Positions 1-12,303 of a DNA stretch of 64,000 nt are shown piece after piece. The stretch spans positions 15,656,001 through 15,720,000 of the forward strand of contig CM020511.1 in NCBI GenBank assembly GCA_009823395.1, given 5' to 3'. Both the position numbers and the translations under genes were made by a program. This DNA is from Thamnaconus septentrionalis (Eukaryota > Chordata > Actinopteri > Tetraodontiformes > Monacanthidae). The notes beneath the pieces were generated by a model that was given only the letters and a program-made list of their open reading frames with translations, was not told the origin of the DNA and did no database searches. Numbering within the stretch: the stretch's first letter is position 1; every line of letters begins with the position of its first letter.

Positions 1-715
1 CGTTTGCTTTCGGCGGACTGTGTCCTGCAATGTTGTAACAACGTTAGTTTTGGACTCTTTTTTTTTTTTAGGCATAAGAACCACATTAATGAAACATCAG
101 GGAGGCACGAGGCAAAGTTTCTCACAAACGGTGCTCGGTTCGCTGATTGTAATTACCACGGACACTTATGCAACAATTAAGGCAGGGCGTATTAGCATGA
201 GCTCAATTATCACACGGAGCGGATCGTCGTTCATGCAGACGTACAGTGAAAAACCATTACTCTGCCGCCTATTCTCTACATTGGTCACGTTCAGAACAAG
301 GACCGCCGCGCAGTAATTAGCGAGTGAGCGAGCTTAATAAGCGGAGGTGAGAAGAGCTTCAGAATGTGAGGCATGCCTTGGCAAGCTAATGATGTGGGAG
401 TTCATTTCAATATTAAAGGGACGCATGTTCTTGAGACATGCTGCCGTTGCGAAGGTGGTGATTTAGGAAGAGGTGGAGGAGCGGCGGCTCAATACGATCA
501 AATATTTGAGGGAGGTATGAATATAAGATCTGTGGACGCTGAGTGTGAGAACGACGTGGGTGAGGAGCAAGCAGGATTTGAAATTGACTCTGCTGTTTCC
601 GACTCAGCCAGTTGAGCGTTGCTGCGACCAAATTACAAAGACGAGACTGAATCCTAAAGATGCTTTTGCTGTAAAAGATTGGCTTTTGTTTAAGAGGGGG
701 GTAAAAGAAGTAAAT
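1..715. other. intergenic, no gene recognised
   Basis: Mixed-composition unique sequence with a short T run near 60-69. The open frames here are short and overlap on both strands, and none gives a recognisable protein. I see no transposon ends. Confidence 0.5.
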
Positions 716-771
716 ATTCATTCATTCATTCATTTTCTATACCCGCTTATTCCTGTTCAGGGTCACGGGGA
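716..771 (+). repeat. fragment of fish dispersed repeat ('cattttctatacccgc' type)
   Basis: A run of ATTC units leads into 'cattttctatacccgcttat' and then 'ggtcacgggg'. This matches, from memory, a very common teleost interspersed tail (CATCCATTTTCTATACCGCTTA... GGGTCACGGGG), probably the 3' part of a LINE-like or DNA element. Only the short core is present and no flanking target duplication is visible. A more diverged relative lies at 30468-30552. Confidence 0.55.
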
Positions 772-2574
772 GAAGTAAATATATTTGTGCAAAATAGTCC
801 TGCCCTGGTATATATATTCATTTTTCAGCATTTACCTGAGCACGTTTTTCCAGCTGCTGGCTTTATTTTTCTTTAGTGACAAGCCAGTAATAGAAATCCA
901 CTCGCATTAACCTTTATCTCCCTCGACTGAGAGTCCCAAACCCCAAAAATACTAATATTAATCTGTCATAGTTTCAAACACAAAGCTGCAGAGCTGAGTG
1001 TTTGCACAATGACTTTATGATGCTTTAAAATTGAAGTCACGGTGAAGGATTTTTTTTTTTTTTTTGGTGCATGGGTCTAGGTGGAGTTGTTATATATTAT
1101 CTTTCGTGGTGTGACAACAGCTGAAGTTCGGAGTGTCATGAAGTGCAGTTTGTTGCAAGTCAATATAAATCTTTTGTCTCAGTCACCAAACATCTGCATC
1201 ACATTACATGTCTTTTGATTCGTGCGAGTGAGTACAAGTGCGAAAAGAAAATCAACAGGAAGTGTCCATTCAGATTAGTTATGTGTCCGGGTATGGATGA
1301 TGTTCGCTGCAGTTTGGCTGATAAAAACTGGAGGTGGCAACTGCTGTGTATTTCATTGAGCAGTGTGTAGCCTTGGCAGCTTTTGCTGGGCAGATTAACC
1401 AGGATATGTGCTAATGAGGTCACACAGGTCTCGGTGAATGGCACAGTTGTTCATTTGTACCGTCCCCAGTTGTGATATTTGGGTTAACGTCCACTTCAGA
1501 TATGAGTAAATGAACTGGGTGAGTCCCCATCCGACCGTGTTTAACGTCAGGTATCCACAAAATAATAATATAGAATGGTCTCTTTTTTTTTTTGTAGCTT
1601 CCTCTTTATGCTCATTAATACAGGGAGCTGTGTGGATGGATAGAGTGGTGTGGCCTGGAGTGCCCCTGCGGTCCCAGACACAGATGGACAAGATGAGAGG
1701 AAAGCGCAGGCACAGCTGAGGCCTTGCAGCACCGTGTATTATAAGACCAGGAATCAATGAGCGGGGGGCTCTGCACTGATGACACTGGCTTTACTGCCAC
1801 TCGGTCATTCGTCTCTCCGCTCATCAGGAGCTCCGGGGACGTGACTCGCTCAACGCCGTGGCATCGAGATTAAAGCGACTTTGCTCCTCTAACGGCGAAT
1901 GTTTGCGGAGCTCTGCCGAAAGCATCTGTGGTAGCGTTAACGACGGCACGATTTCATGAGGCCACAAATGGCCGGCGCTGTTAGCAGCGGGGAAAATTAA
2001 ACTTGTCTCAAAGATTGTCCTAATGATGCGCATGTTCCGTTTCAGCTGTGTTTATTACTGTAAGTGTGTTTTCCATCTGTTGGAGCAAAACTGTCTTGGC
2101 AGCATTATGTGAAAGTAATACGGTCGCTGCTATTGTTTTTCTATGCACGCGCTCCCAAGTGCATCGAAACTCTGCTGCAGTTTAGATTTTGCTTAGCGCG
2201 ACCTTTTAATGTTGTAGCCGCAGCACATCAGCTGTTTACACCGCTGGAATATAACGAAGGGATACGTGTCTTTTCTTTCATCTTGTAACCGATATAACCA
2301 AACCGTGTAAAACTATTTAAAATGTCGCCAAAAGTCAGAGGAGATGTAGTCGGTGACTGGCAGCAGCTACTAGCAGTCACATCAGGCCAGACTTTTTGTT
2401 TGTTTGTCTGTGTGCTAACTTAAAGCCACAGCAACACAGACTGAATCACAAATAAGAACCGGGGCGATGCACTTTTGCATCTTGACAGCCGACCAAACTT
2501 TCTTCAAAAACAGCCCAACGCCAGAGACTAGCTTTTATATGCTTGGATGTGATGCACCAACTGAGGTTCATGAG
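772..2574. other. intergenic, no gene recognised
   Basis: A+T-leaning unique sequence with a 16-nt T run at 1050-1065. No exon-like coding stretch, RNA gene or clear mobile element was recognised. Overlapping ORFs of 60-120 codons on both strands (for example 1395-1757 minus) have no protein-like composition or known motif. Confidence 0.45.
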
Positions 2575-2607
2575 GTGTGTGTGTGTGTATGTATGTATAT
2601 ATATATG

Positions 2608-2684
<77 letters not shown>
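2575..2684. repeat. compound microsatellite (TG)n-(TA)36
   Basis: A short GT/GTAT repeat runs into 73 nt of pure alternating TA (2612-2684). The TA block is self-complementary and could extrude a cruciform. Its length is likely polymorphic and prone to assembly error. The six-frame ORFs across it are poly(Tyr-Ile) artefacts. Confidence 0.95.
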
Positions 2685-2687
<3 letters not shown>

Positions 2688-5600
2688 CACCAGTATATAT
2701 ACCACCATATCGAGTGATTTTCCTTTGTTCCTTTGGAATGCTTCAAGGTCCAGGTGTGCTCTTCGTGTGCTCTTCAGGACTTGCAAAGTGTTGCAATGAG
2801 CTCAACATAAAAAGCAAGAACAGTAGTCTATCCTTGTCTTCTTTTCTTTCTTTCTTTTTTTTTTTTTTTAACCTGCATTACTGAAGAAGTGGCACCTCAT
2901 CCGTACCACATCCATACTGCAGCGCTCAACTTCACCTTGACCCCAGAGAGGGACTGATATTCTTCAAGTGGACTCTTCGTCAAGGGAAAATGGAACGGGC
3001 ACAATGGTAGCATCCACTTCTGATTTGTTCTGTAAATGGAGATGAGTGCGACGTGTGGGAACGTCCCTGAACCCTTTGCTCCACCAGTGAGATGGCGCTA
3101 AAGGAAAGTGGAGAACAATTACATTATTGTATTCTATTATTACATGTTGGCATTTTGGAATTCAAAAAGGAGGCATTTTCAGATTAGGATTATTAGATTA
3201 GGATAATTTCTAGTCTTTTGCCGGCTATGAGTTCTACGCACTACCATGCAAAAATCAACTCAAGTGCAAACGCTACATTCCAGGAAATTTGACATAATGT
3301 TCGGGTAGAGTTCATTAAAGTTTGATAAATCCCCACCTGGCCAAGGCAAAATCTTTTTAATTTAAGTGTTGCTTCATGATGTGTTTCACAACCTCCCCTC
3401 CCCGAATCATCCTCAAAATAATATAGCCCTGAAATTAAAAGAAATATCTCAGCCGTGTAATATGCCGCAAACACATAATCAAATAAAATTGTTATACTAG
3501 AGGGGCCACCTGCATACATTACTTTCATTATTCAAACATTAATTTAAACTTTTCACAGTCTAATGAAGCTGAAACTGTCAGTATTTTGGACTGAAATAAC
3601 CCGTTAATTAATCCCCCCCCCCCCCATTACCAGAAGCATTCCGATATGACACTGAACCTATTTTTAGTTCAGACTGAAAAGGTCAGACACTTCTGGGCGT
3701 CCCACATTAAACTTTGCGATGCGTCTGTTTAACTTTCCTCGGGCCGAGCCCCTGTTCACCAAGGGTCAGTCAGCAAACAGTGGGGTGGCCGCGCGAGCGT
3801 TGTAATTTGTGTGCATCCTAACAACTGTTGCTCCGAGATGTTTGCACACTTTTCCAGGAAGACCCGCGAAGGTCAGGGTGGCATCACAGCAAATGCCGCA
3901 GACAGACTCTATTGTTCGGACAATTGACAGTTTAAACGTGCGCATACACCCACAGACACACTCACTGAGTCGTATGACAGGGATGCTGAAGGGGAGGATC
4001 AGCTCCTTTCTCAGCCTTTTCCCTCCTCCCTGGCAGTCATGAAGGAATCAATGTCAATGAATTTTCATTTCTCTGACATGTGGGTTGCCGTTTATTACTG
4101 TGGGAGACACATCGGTTGTCATGTTGGTTGTTTGCGGCGGTGTTGAGACGCCGTCAATTGTCTTTTTATCTCCCGATGAGAGACGAGTCAGTCAAAACAC
4201 TTGGGACGGATATTTCCCTCTGCCCGACATCCTTGTGCTTGAACGTATGCATCTGAACATCCTAAAAACGGAAATGTGGAATGAATACACTCGTCTGCAC
4301 ACGAGCGCTAAAGCCTTCGAGCACACGGCTATCATTGGTGTGACCGACTCCGAAATCCAAAGTCTGCGGTCCTCACATCCACACGCACATCTCCGAGTTG
4401 AAAGTGGGAAGTGGTCCGAACTAAGCTCATGAGATTTTTTTTCTCTCTCTTTTTTTTTTCTTCCATAAATGATTCCAGCAGGCTAATTTAGATTAAGAAC
4501 ACGAAGACAGCAATTAAGAACACCGAGGGCAAACTCCCATAAGGAAAATTAGTACAGACAAAATGATGAAACTTTTATGGCTCAATTAATTCTGATGTAA
4601 TCTTCATATTCTGCATGCTGCCCCTATCCTGTTCATCTGACAAGCGCTGCCCTGGCCCTGTTTTTTTATTATGAAATATTTTCAAGATTAAAAAAAGCCT
4701 AAACCAAATACAGAGCATATGATTGTTAAAAATTTCAAACAGAAATATATGGCAGCAGATGACTTTTGACATAAAAAAATAATGATACAATTTTAGTCTT
4801 ACTTTATCGCTCTCCAGTCAATTTTGTAACATAAGATGATTACTTGGTAGGGCCAGTTCACAAGCATGCCTTTGGGCAGCTTTAAACCTGACATGGTCCA
4901 AATGACATCTGGACAAAAGCATCAAATTGGTGTGTCAGAGAGGTCACAGGCAGTGGTGGTGCCAAATGGGAAAAAATATAAATTATTTATTAGTTGCACT
5001 TGAAGAAGGGCATGTAATAATAAAGTCGCTGCTGAAGTCCCCCCAAGACCGCATAAAATAAGACTAGAATGTAGGAAATGACTGCCATTATTTTATGTTT
5101 AAAGATTATTCTTGTTACCCAGTGATTTGCCTAATTAATGGTTAAAAATGAACCCATGATGAGCAGTCTTGCTTTGGTGGCGGCACTGAGTACTCCCACT
5201 CCATCACCTTTTTATTCTCACCAGGACTGGGAAAAAGCCAGAGCAGCCAGCTTTTAGTGCGTCCTGATGGAACATGGGAAGTTAAAAGGCACCAAACAAG
5301 GCTGTTTCAGAATGTAATGGTGCAGAGCAGAATGTTAAAAGTCAACACTGGAAAAAAAACCCCTACAAAAACAGCATGCAGAATTATGCCTGCCTTTCTC
5401 ACATTTTTAAAAAATGTTAAAATCTCAACAGCTGAAATTTGTGTTTCTCGAGGGATGTGTAATAAAATTACCTTGATTGCTTCACATCACTTGACTGCTT
5501 CAAGGAAATCGGCGTCAAGTTGCACTGTGGAAACTTTTCTTCCGAAAATTTAAGAACTAATTTTTGGAAGAAAATAAATACGGTAAGGATAACATAAAGA

Positions 5601-6594
5601 CAAACATTTGTGCTTAACATATGTATATTTTAGAAGGCGCGTCATACTGCTGCTCGGCATGCATGTGCCAGTTGTAACATCAGCCTGGGGAAAGATTCAG
5701 CTGGATGTATGAGAATATTATAATAATGTAAATGAATCACCACTTTTCTTGAAGCAGCGATTCAGACCGAATACAATAAAAAAAAGTGAGTAAATTACAT
5801 TGTGAAAATCTTTGTACTATTTGAGGTCTTGGCACTTCAGTGCCGAAGTCCATGAAACAAGTTGAGAAGCTAAAGGCGATACATGAATAGTGCAACACTC
5901 ATATGAATGTGTCTTTGCATTTCAACCACCCGCAACATTCCTGGCAGAGGATTGAAGGTGGTTGTGTGCAAACTGTTGGATGGACACCCTGTGGGTGGAC
6001 CTCAGCTCTTTGTGTAGAGGCGGTGCAAGCTGCCGTCGGCCGTGAGAGATTGGAAAGACTCGCACATTCGCCTGACTTTTAAGGCCGCACTCTGCTGCTG
6101 TTCCATTAGAATTCCTCTCAGCGCCCCGAAAACCATTCATTTTACGGGAGTGCTCCTGAAAGTTATGGAGCATGAGACATACATCAATTCTTACCTTTCA
6201 CTTTCTGTCTTATTATGTTTCTCCGTAGCTGAGCTGTTATATATTTAATAGCTGTGAAGCAATTCCTCACAAACCTGAATGCCTTTTCCCCATGCAGGTT
6301 GACAAATGTGCAGAAAAGTCCTCCATCGTCTCATTTTACTGTAATCTCATATTCCCAATGTATATATTCAGGGTTTCTGTTATGAAATGTGTTATTGTTT
6401 TTCTTATTTATTTTTTTATTTTTTAAGTTTGAGAGCTTGCTCACGCTTCACTTCTTCCTGCCTGCCTCAAGCAGTGACAACATTTGTTGTTGTTCACTTT
6501 CACTGTAATGGATAAAATTATGCAAAAACTAGCTGAACAAAATTAATTTCATCAAAAAGTGTGCAAAATGTTGTGCAACCTTCCCTCCAGTCAC
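2685..6594. other. intergenic, no gene recognised
   Basis: Unique sequence with a 13-nt C run at 3613-3625 and T-rich CT tracts near 4434-4461. The open frame at 4085-4432 (115 codons) opens on TTG and has no recognisable motif, so it is not called. Nothing else stands out. Confidence 0.45.
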
Positions 6595-7172
6595 CAGTGT
6601 CGGGAAGATCACTTTGTAAATCTAATTGGTTACAATCACAGGTTAAGATATTGAAAATGTAATAGTGCAACTATTTAAATTACCCGTACACAGTAATTAC
6701 AAAGTACTGTCACTAATTACATTTGATTACATATTGATTACTTTTCTAAATTTTGAATAGATGTTCAGAACTGTTTAGACCTGACAGTGTTGAGCTTTTC
6801 AGCAGTGCTTAAAACAGAGAGAGACAATTCAACTGTCAGGCGAGTGGTAGGGGGCTGCATTTCTGAACTTGACAGGAGAACCAATGAATGGATGAACTGT
6901 TTATTGAGCGAAACAGAGAAAGATGTGCTCATGTCCAGTTGGTGCACGAGAAAAACATACAAAGCAGCAAAAATATAATTATTAAACATAAAGCCCAGCC
7001 CCCCCTTTTTTATATATAAAAACTCGTCAGATGTGATTAAAATTTTAATCATAATTCCACGTAACAGTAACTTAATTAAAACATTTTTTTCAGTAATGCT
7101 ACTGATTACAATTATCTTTATTTTGTAATCAATTACATAATAGTACATGTAATTCACTACTCTCCAACACTG
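6595..7172. mobile_element. non-autonomous hAT-type element (MITE) with 8-bp target duplication
   Basis: The element starts CAGTGTCGGGAAGATCAC and its right end reads, on the other strand, CAGTGTTGGAGAGTAGTG, so the termini are short inverted repeats of the fish 'CAGTGTTGG' type. The flanks are ccagtcac (6587-6594) and ccattcac (7173-7180), a 7/8 match as expected for an 8-bp hAT target-site duplication. The interior is A+T-rich, with repeated 'taattac/attacattt' subterminal motifs typical of this group. No transposase is encoded; the 183-codon minus-strand frame at 6765-7316 crosses the right boundary and is not protein-like. Family knowledge is from memory; the exact family name is not assigned. 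Confidence 0.85.
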
Positions 7173-7440
7173 CCATTCACAGTAATGTCCTGATGTGCCT
7201 CGACTGTCTTGAAGACCTGCACCCACCGTATGACCAGTGAAGATGCGACACCCAGAACCTGTATGATGACAAGGATCGGCCTCTTTTCTCCTTTTACACT
7301 GCAGCCCACTATTCAAAAACAGGTGTCAAGTGGCCCCAACTAAAAAAAAAAAAAAAATCCTGACAAAAAAAAGAAGAAGCTGTTTGTCGCTTGAAAACCA
7401 AGGAGAATAAAGCATTTGGGGCAGGGGGGAGAGGAGCTGT
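7173..7440. other. intergenic, A-tracts
   Basis: Unique sequence ending in A-rich runs (about 7341-7355 and 7366-7374) just before a sharp rise in G+C. No gene seen. Confidence 0.4.
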
Positions 7441-8340
7441 GCTGGATAGCGGCCGCTGCCTTTTGTACCAGGAGCGCTTACTTATGCGGGGATTGTAATT
7501 GCAGTGGGTTCCGGGGGACAGGGTGGGAGAATACGGCATTCTAAGCAGGTGAATTGGCAGCTCTGGCGCGGGCGTGCTGAGCGGACTGCTAAGTGAGGCG
7601 CCGCGTCGTCCAGAGAGAAAGCAGTGACCGTGGCGAGGGGAAGGAGAGACAGGGGGGGAGGGGAGGGGAGCGGAGCGGAGGAGTGGACGAGGAGGAGAGA
7701 TAGAGACGGGGGGAGGCAAGGAGAAGGAGTGAGGAGATAGACGACAAACACCAGGAGCGGGGGGGGGGGGGGACAATGGCGGTGGTGGGTATGGGGGGGT
7801 GATCCACCCCGAGACGAGCGCCTTGGAAAATCAAGAAGCGGCCCGGTTGTCCCCGGAGAGGCAGCTGGGCCGGCTGTGGACGACTGATCCGGCCACTGCG
7901 AAACGGGCCCAATAGCAGGCTGAGTAATGGGATTGTGCCACGGCAGATTGTGTGTGAGCAGGTTGGAATCCTTGGGCGTCCCCCGCACTCCCCCTCCCGT
8001 CCCTACCTAACCCACACACACTTACTCACTCACTCACACACACACACTCAGCCTCGTGAGGCAGCGAAAAAGAAGAGGTGGAGAGCCGTGCGCGTCTGTT
8101 GCGCTCAACATCTGTAGCCAGTTTCAGGAGTTTGGAGGGACGTAGCCAACCTGCGTCGGTCCCATTCAGATGCTCGCTGCTGCTGCTCCTGCTGCTGCTG
8201 CTGCTGCTGCCGCTGTTTCATGTTTGTCGAGTATTTAATGATCCGTTTGAGCGTAATTTGATATCTCGGAAGCCGCGAGCAAATTTCCGCCGTGGACAAT
8301 AAAAGTTAATCTCATCTTATCAAGCAAACGAGCCAATCGG
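7441..8340. promoter_or_regulatory. GC/CpG-rich block of unknown role, possible unannotated promoter
   Basis: The block opens with a NotI-type site (gcggccgc, 7449-7456) and is far richer in G+C and CpG than its surroundings. From about 7611 to 7800 the + strand is almost pure purine and includes GGGGGGGAGGGGAGGGG (7652-7668) and a 14-nt G run (7759-7772). Then come a CA/ACTC tract (about 8012-8050) and a CTG tract (8177-8215). A CpG-rich block with no coding frame suggests a promoter or 5' leader, for example of a non-coding RNA or a distal csmd3 transcript. That is inference: no splice-linked exon could be identified. Confidence 0.35.
8177..8215 (+). repeat. imperfect (CTG)n trinucleotide repeat
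   Basis: About 13 CTG/GCT units with two interruptions (ctcctg and gccgctg). On the + strand a frame reads poly-Leu and on the minus strand poly-Gln. The + frame that contains it opens on GTG at 8078, so no signal-peptide gene is claimed. Confidence 0.9.
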
Positions 8341-9841
8341 CCGACGCCGATCAGGAGGCTCATTTGTATTGTTTGCGACACTCGCAATTGACAGCACGAC
8401 TGAAAGAGTCATTTCCTCCTGTTGATGAGACGATTCCTGTCCAGGGCGCGAAGTGGAGAGCTAGACGCAGTGGCTGGCCGTCAGGGCCAGCTAGCCTTCT
8501 CTGCTCGCCTAAACATACTTAGAAAAGTACATTTTCCCGTAAACACGGGAATTCTCAATAGTCATTTTGCGTTGCTTCCATTGCCTGTATTATGGTAGAA
8601 TTTTTATCCGGTCATATTTCAGCCAGATTGTGTTGCCAGGTGCCATGAAATCTGCCTTAAGCCAGCAGAACCGACATAGCAGGCTCCTGTCTGCTGTAAG
8701 TGAAGAGAACAAAGTTAGTTGCAATAGCCAATCAGATCAGGAGTCTGTGATGCTTTACGCTGAGGATATCAAGAGGTGTAATCATTTAAGGTGGACTAAA
8801 AATGACGTCACTGGTGGCCTCAGCATGAAATGCACGGCCCGCCTCCGATTAGACGGCATGTGTCAATAGCCCCCGCTGCCCCTGAGGCTGATGCACACCG
8901 AACGTGACTGCATTTAATAAATGATGAGATTCAGTATCCATGGCAGAGTCATGCAGAGACTTTGAAGAAGTTCCCTGCTGTTCTCGATCTGGGACCTCCC
9001 CACACCGTACATCCCATTTTCTATGAGCGCCGCGCCCATCCAGCTGCGGCAAGTGGAGTCGAGGGCGGCCCCACTTTCTGATCTGTGCGGTAGGTCGCAC
9101 TTTAACCCGAGCAAACGCAAATGTGAGCGGAGTGAAGTGCGTCGTGCTGTGAGCTGCGCTCTTATTGAACACGCGAGGACGGCCTCCTGCTGGCTTTTCC
9201 TCGCAGCGCCGAATTTTCAGAAAACGCAGTGCAAGCTGGAGACAAACGCTGAAGCAGTTTTGACTGAGTGTTGGGCCATAATAAAGAGGAACAATGCCAT
9301 CGATATGAAATGCGGTTGGACAACTTCCTGCGTGTCACGTTCAAACGGACCAATTAGATTTGTTCTGCTGGTTCAGCAGCTCTGACAGTGCCCTGCGGCT
9401 GTCTGCAGTATTGAACTAAAACTCCCGTTACTCCTGCCAGTCAGAAGAAAAATTAAAAAACATCCATCGAAAAAAAAAAAGCTTTCAGCGCTACTCTTGT
9501 TACTTTTTTCTGCGCGAAAAAATTACCGCCCGCTTCTGATTAAGCCGCCTCTAAAGCAACATCCACTGGAATCTCCAGGGGAGCAGCAGGGCTCGCGCTC
9601 ACTTCCAGTCTTTCTTTCTTCTTCATCTCTTGAGGATTTTAAATTTAGCGTGCAGCAGCTGCTTCCTGTTTTTTTTTTTTTTGTCCCCCCACAATGAAAA
9701 GTAAGCAGAAAGCAATTGAAAATGCTTTCAAGTGGAGTTTGGCAACGTGGATGAGCGAGATTTCCCACTGAAAAACCAGAGTGACGACTAGCAAGCAGCA
9801 TGATCCCCTCCTCCGACTCCCCTCTCTGCCTTTGGTGTGGG
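8341..9841. other. intergenic, patches of CpG, no gene recognised
   Basis: Unique sequence of mixed composition. A moderately CpG-rich stretch lies at about 8985-9240. Overlapping ORFs on both strands (for example 9023-9385 plus and 8849-9172 minus) have no recognisable motif. Confidence 0.4.
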
Positions 9842-9868
9842 TTTTTTTTTTTTTTTTTTTTTTTTTTT
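9842..9868. repeat. 27-nt poly-T tract
   Basis: A pure T27 run follows 'tggtgtggg'. Downstream sequence shows no reverse-complement polyadenylation signal (tttatt) next to the run, so an antisense retrocopy tail is not supported. Confidence 0.95.
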
Positions 9869-10745
9869 GAAGCTTGTTACGAAAGAGCCGGCAGAGAGAG
9901 ACCAAATATTGGTTTTGATGTTGGCCGAGATGTGTTTGCCAGTTTGGGCCTCGTTGGACGTTGTGCGACCGCCACACACATTACGGCCTCATGCTGATTC
10001 TCCGCCGCAATTGTTTTTCCGCGGTTTGCACTCTGCAAAAGGGGGCGCCGGCTCAATTTACCGCCCGCTTGCAAGAGGCACATGTGACGACGTCATTTCA
10101 AACGGGGGAAAAAAAACCCTTTTCTTTAGTGTGCGGCGACGTGTGACCACTGCGAAACATTCAAATCTCGGCCGCTGGAAATGAGATCATAGCCCCCTTG
10201 CCCTCCCCAAACCCCCACCGACCCCCCGCCCCCCCCCCCCTCAGCGGGTTCAGGCCTCCATGTTGATGTGCGGTTTAGTTACTGTAGTTCACACAGTGTC
10301 AGTCTGGATTAGAGCCTCCGCCGCTCGCCGCCCCTCGCCGCCGCTTTGAAGCCCGCTCGCCTCACATCCAGCTGGTGCTTTAGCACACATTTAGCACGTC
10401 CCATTTCATTAGTCTCACTCTGTCCCCTCACCTTGCGGCTCCAGCAGCGCGACTTACAGCCCGCCTAGCCGTTTCCAACCCCCGCCCTTCCCCTCTGCAT
10501 CTTTGATGTTTGCCCGTTACATCAGCCGGCCGCTCGGCGTGCGCCACGGTGCGGAAGGTAATCGCGTACCCCTTCCCAACCCTCCACCCTCAGCCCTGAT
10601 ACGTGGATCCGGCAGCAGTTTTTAAGGTGTTACTTTTTTAACCGACGCTCAGCTCGGCGCTCTCCGAGGCTGCCGGAGCTCCGCCGTGAGCAGCGCAGTT
10701 TTTTATTCCCTACGCCAACACACACACACACACGCACAAAATGTA
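9869..10745. other. GC/CpG-rich stretch, no gene recognised
   Basis: CpG-rich sequence with a C12 run (10229-10240), a CGCCG-rich patch (about 10318-10345) and a short CA repeat (about 10718-10736). With 7441-8340 it forms a discontinuous CpG-rich zone in an otherwise A+T-leaning gene desert. No coding exon is recognised. Confidence 0.4.
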
Positions 10746-11264
10746 ATCGGCGGGCCATGAGATGAGTCAGCCTCGATGCAGAGTGCGGATCCCTTTGGAG
10801 GATTTTAAAGAAGCATTGATTTGAGATTATTCAAATCGACTTCCCACTTGCGCATGAAGAGGAGGAACGGCAGCTATTTTGAGTGGCACCAAAACATGAT
10901 TGCTTCATGCTTTAAGTTGAGAAAAAGAAAATTAGTAAAGGAACAGCTCTTCAGCTCTTCAACCTCCTCCAGAATCATTATGTTTTCCCCCAAATTTAAG
11001 GCCCCCTAACGCCTCATTACTCTGGGTTTAGCAGACGGCGGTGCCGCCTCTGACAGCTGAGAGGGCTACAGGTGATGGCTGAAGGCTTCATTCAGACCCG
11101 GCATTAGGTTTTTTTTTTTTTTTTTATCTGTGTTGCGCTCAAAACAAACTGCTTTTGGGATTCATGAAGGTGTTTTCAAAATAAAGCTGAATCAAGGGCT
11201 TGTTTAAACAAACAATGGGTTTTACTGAAAAACTATCAAATTCTTGATCTCTTTGTGTTTCCAC
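10746..11264. other. intergenic, no gene recognised
   Basis: Unique sequence with a T run near 11109-11125. Nothing identifiable. Confidence 0.4.
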
Positions 11265-11898
11265 GAAGACGGCGTTTTCACTCAACCTGCACATTTTTGA
11301 AAATTATAAAAATTGGATTTCCGTGATTGTGACAAAAGATGACCTTCCCCTCCAGCTACAGCAAGCAGCAAACAGCAGTGGACAATAACACGGTGCTCTT
11401 GGATTGACTGTGGATTGGGTGAAAATGGAAAATAAACACAACAAAAGTGATTTGCAAACCTTCCATTTTACCTTTTATTCATTATTTTTTTCTAATGGGT
11501 AGGTTTTCTCATAGGATATTTAGCCAAAAAACCTAAATGACCAAAATGTCTGTGAACTTTGACTGGCACGACTCCCAGTTAACCGCATCATGGAGCTTTG
11601 CGGCTTTGTGTTGTAAAGTATCGAAGCAGAAGTTCAACTTTGTCATCAATGCAAAACATTCTTCTTTTCATGTACGTGTACCTCGCCATCTTTGTGGTGC
11701 TACGTTGGCAAGCTACTACCTAAATACGCATTGGGCAGTAAACTTGCAGCGTCACACAAGGCCTGGCATAAGTACTGCAGCGTTTTCAGTCGTTTTTAGC
11801 GGTTTCGTCTAAACGCTAACATTTTTGGAGATGGATACATCTAAACACTGTGTTTGAAATTTTTCAGAAAATGTTCGGTTTCAAAAAATACCGTCTTC
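11265..11898. mobile_element. degenerate inverted-repeat DNA element (MITE-like)
   Basis: The left end reads gaagacggcgttttcactca and continues into 'acatttttgaaaa'. The right end, read on the minus strand, is gaagacggtattttttgaaa followed by 'acattttctgaaaa'. The two roughly 40-nt ends are clear imperfect inverted repeats. The inner flank carries 'gttttcagtcg...tttcgtctaaacg', resembling the 'guttural' TTTTCGTCTAAACG repeats common in fish DNA transposons. No transposase frame and no convincing target duplication were found, so the superfamily is left open. Confidence 0.55.
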
Positions 11899-12265
11899 AT
11901 ATCAGCTGGGCCTAAGTGTCTTAACTGGTTTGTATTTTACCTACGGAAGATACAACAGCTGAAACATCTTCAATGACGTGAAGGAGCCCCCGTGCGTTCG
12001 ACAAGATCTTCATTTGATTTTATGTAGAAAGGCACAAAGTCACAGAAAGACACCGTCACGCAGGCGTTCCCCCTCATGAGTCGGCCGCAGAGCGAGAGAT
12101 TGGTGATTATTGGAGCTGGCCAGATGGTCAGAGAGCATAACTGGGAATAAATGCTAACTCTGATTCCCCGGCACCCCTCGTTGCCAAAAGCTGTCACGCC
12201 CCTCTCTATCTCGTGCAAAAACACCAGGTGAATCTGCCAGCCGCCGTCTCTGCCAGACACAGTGA
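11899..12265. other. intergenic, no gene recognised
   Basis: Unique sequence between a degraded repeat and a TG microsatellite. No coding or RNA feature seen. Confidence 0.4.
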
Positions 12266-12303
12266 GTGTGTGTGTGTGTGTGTGTGTGCGTGTGTGTGTG
12301 TGT
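12266..12303. repeat. (TG)n microsatellite
   Basis: About 19 TG units with one CG interruption. Confidence 0.95.

Noticed and set aside
4085..4432. 115-codon open frame
   Set aside because: Opens on TTG, no recognisable domain, isolated in intergenic sequence.
8105..8299. Poly-Gln frame on the minus strand
   Set aside because: Reverse strand of the same CTG repeat; no supporting motif or splice context.
8078..8302. Open frame with a poly-Leu stretch resembling a signal peptide
   Set aside because: It opens on GTG and the Leu run is a CTG microsatellite; nothing downstream resembles a protein.
9842..9868. T27 tract as the tail of an antisense retrocopy
   Set aside because: No reverse-complement polyadenylation signal or gene-like sequence next to it.
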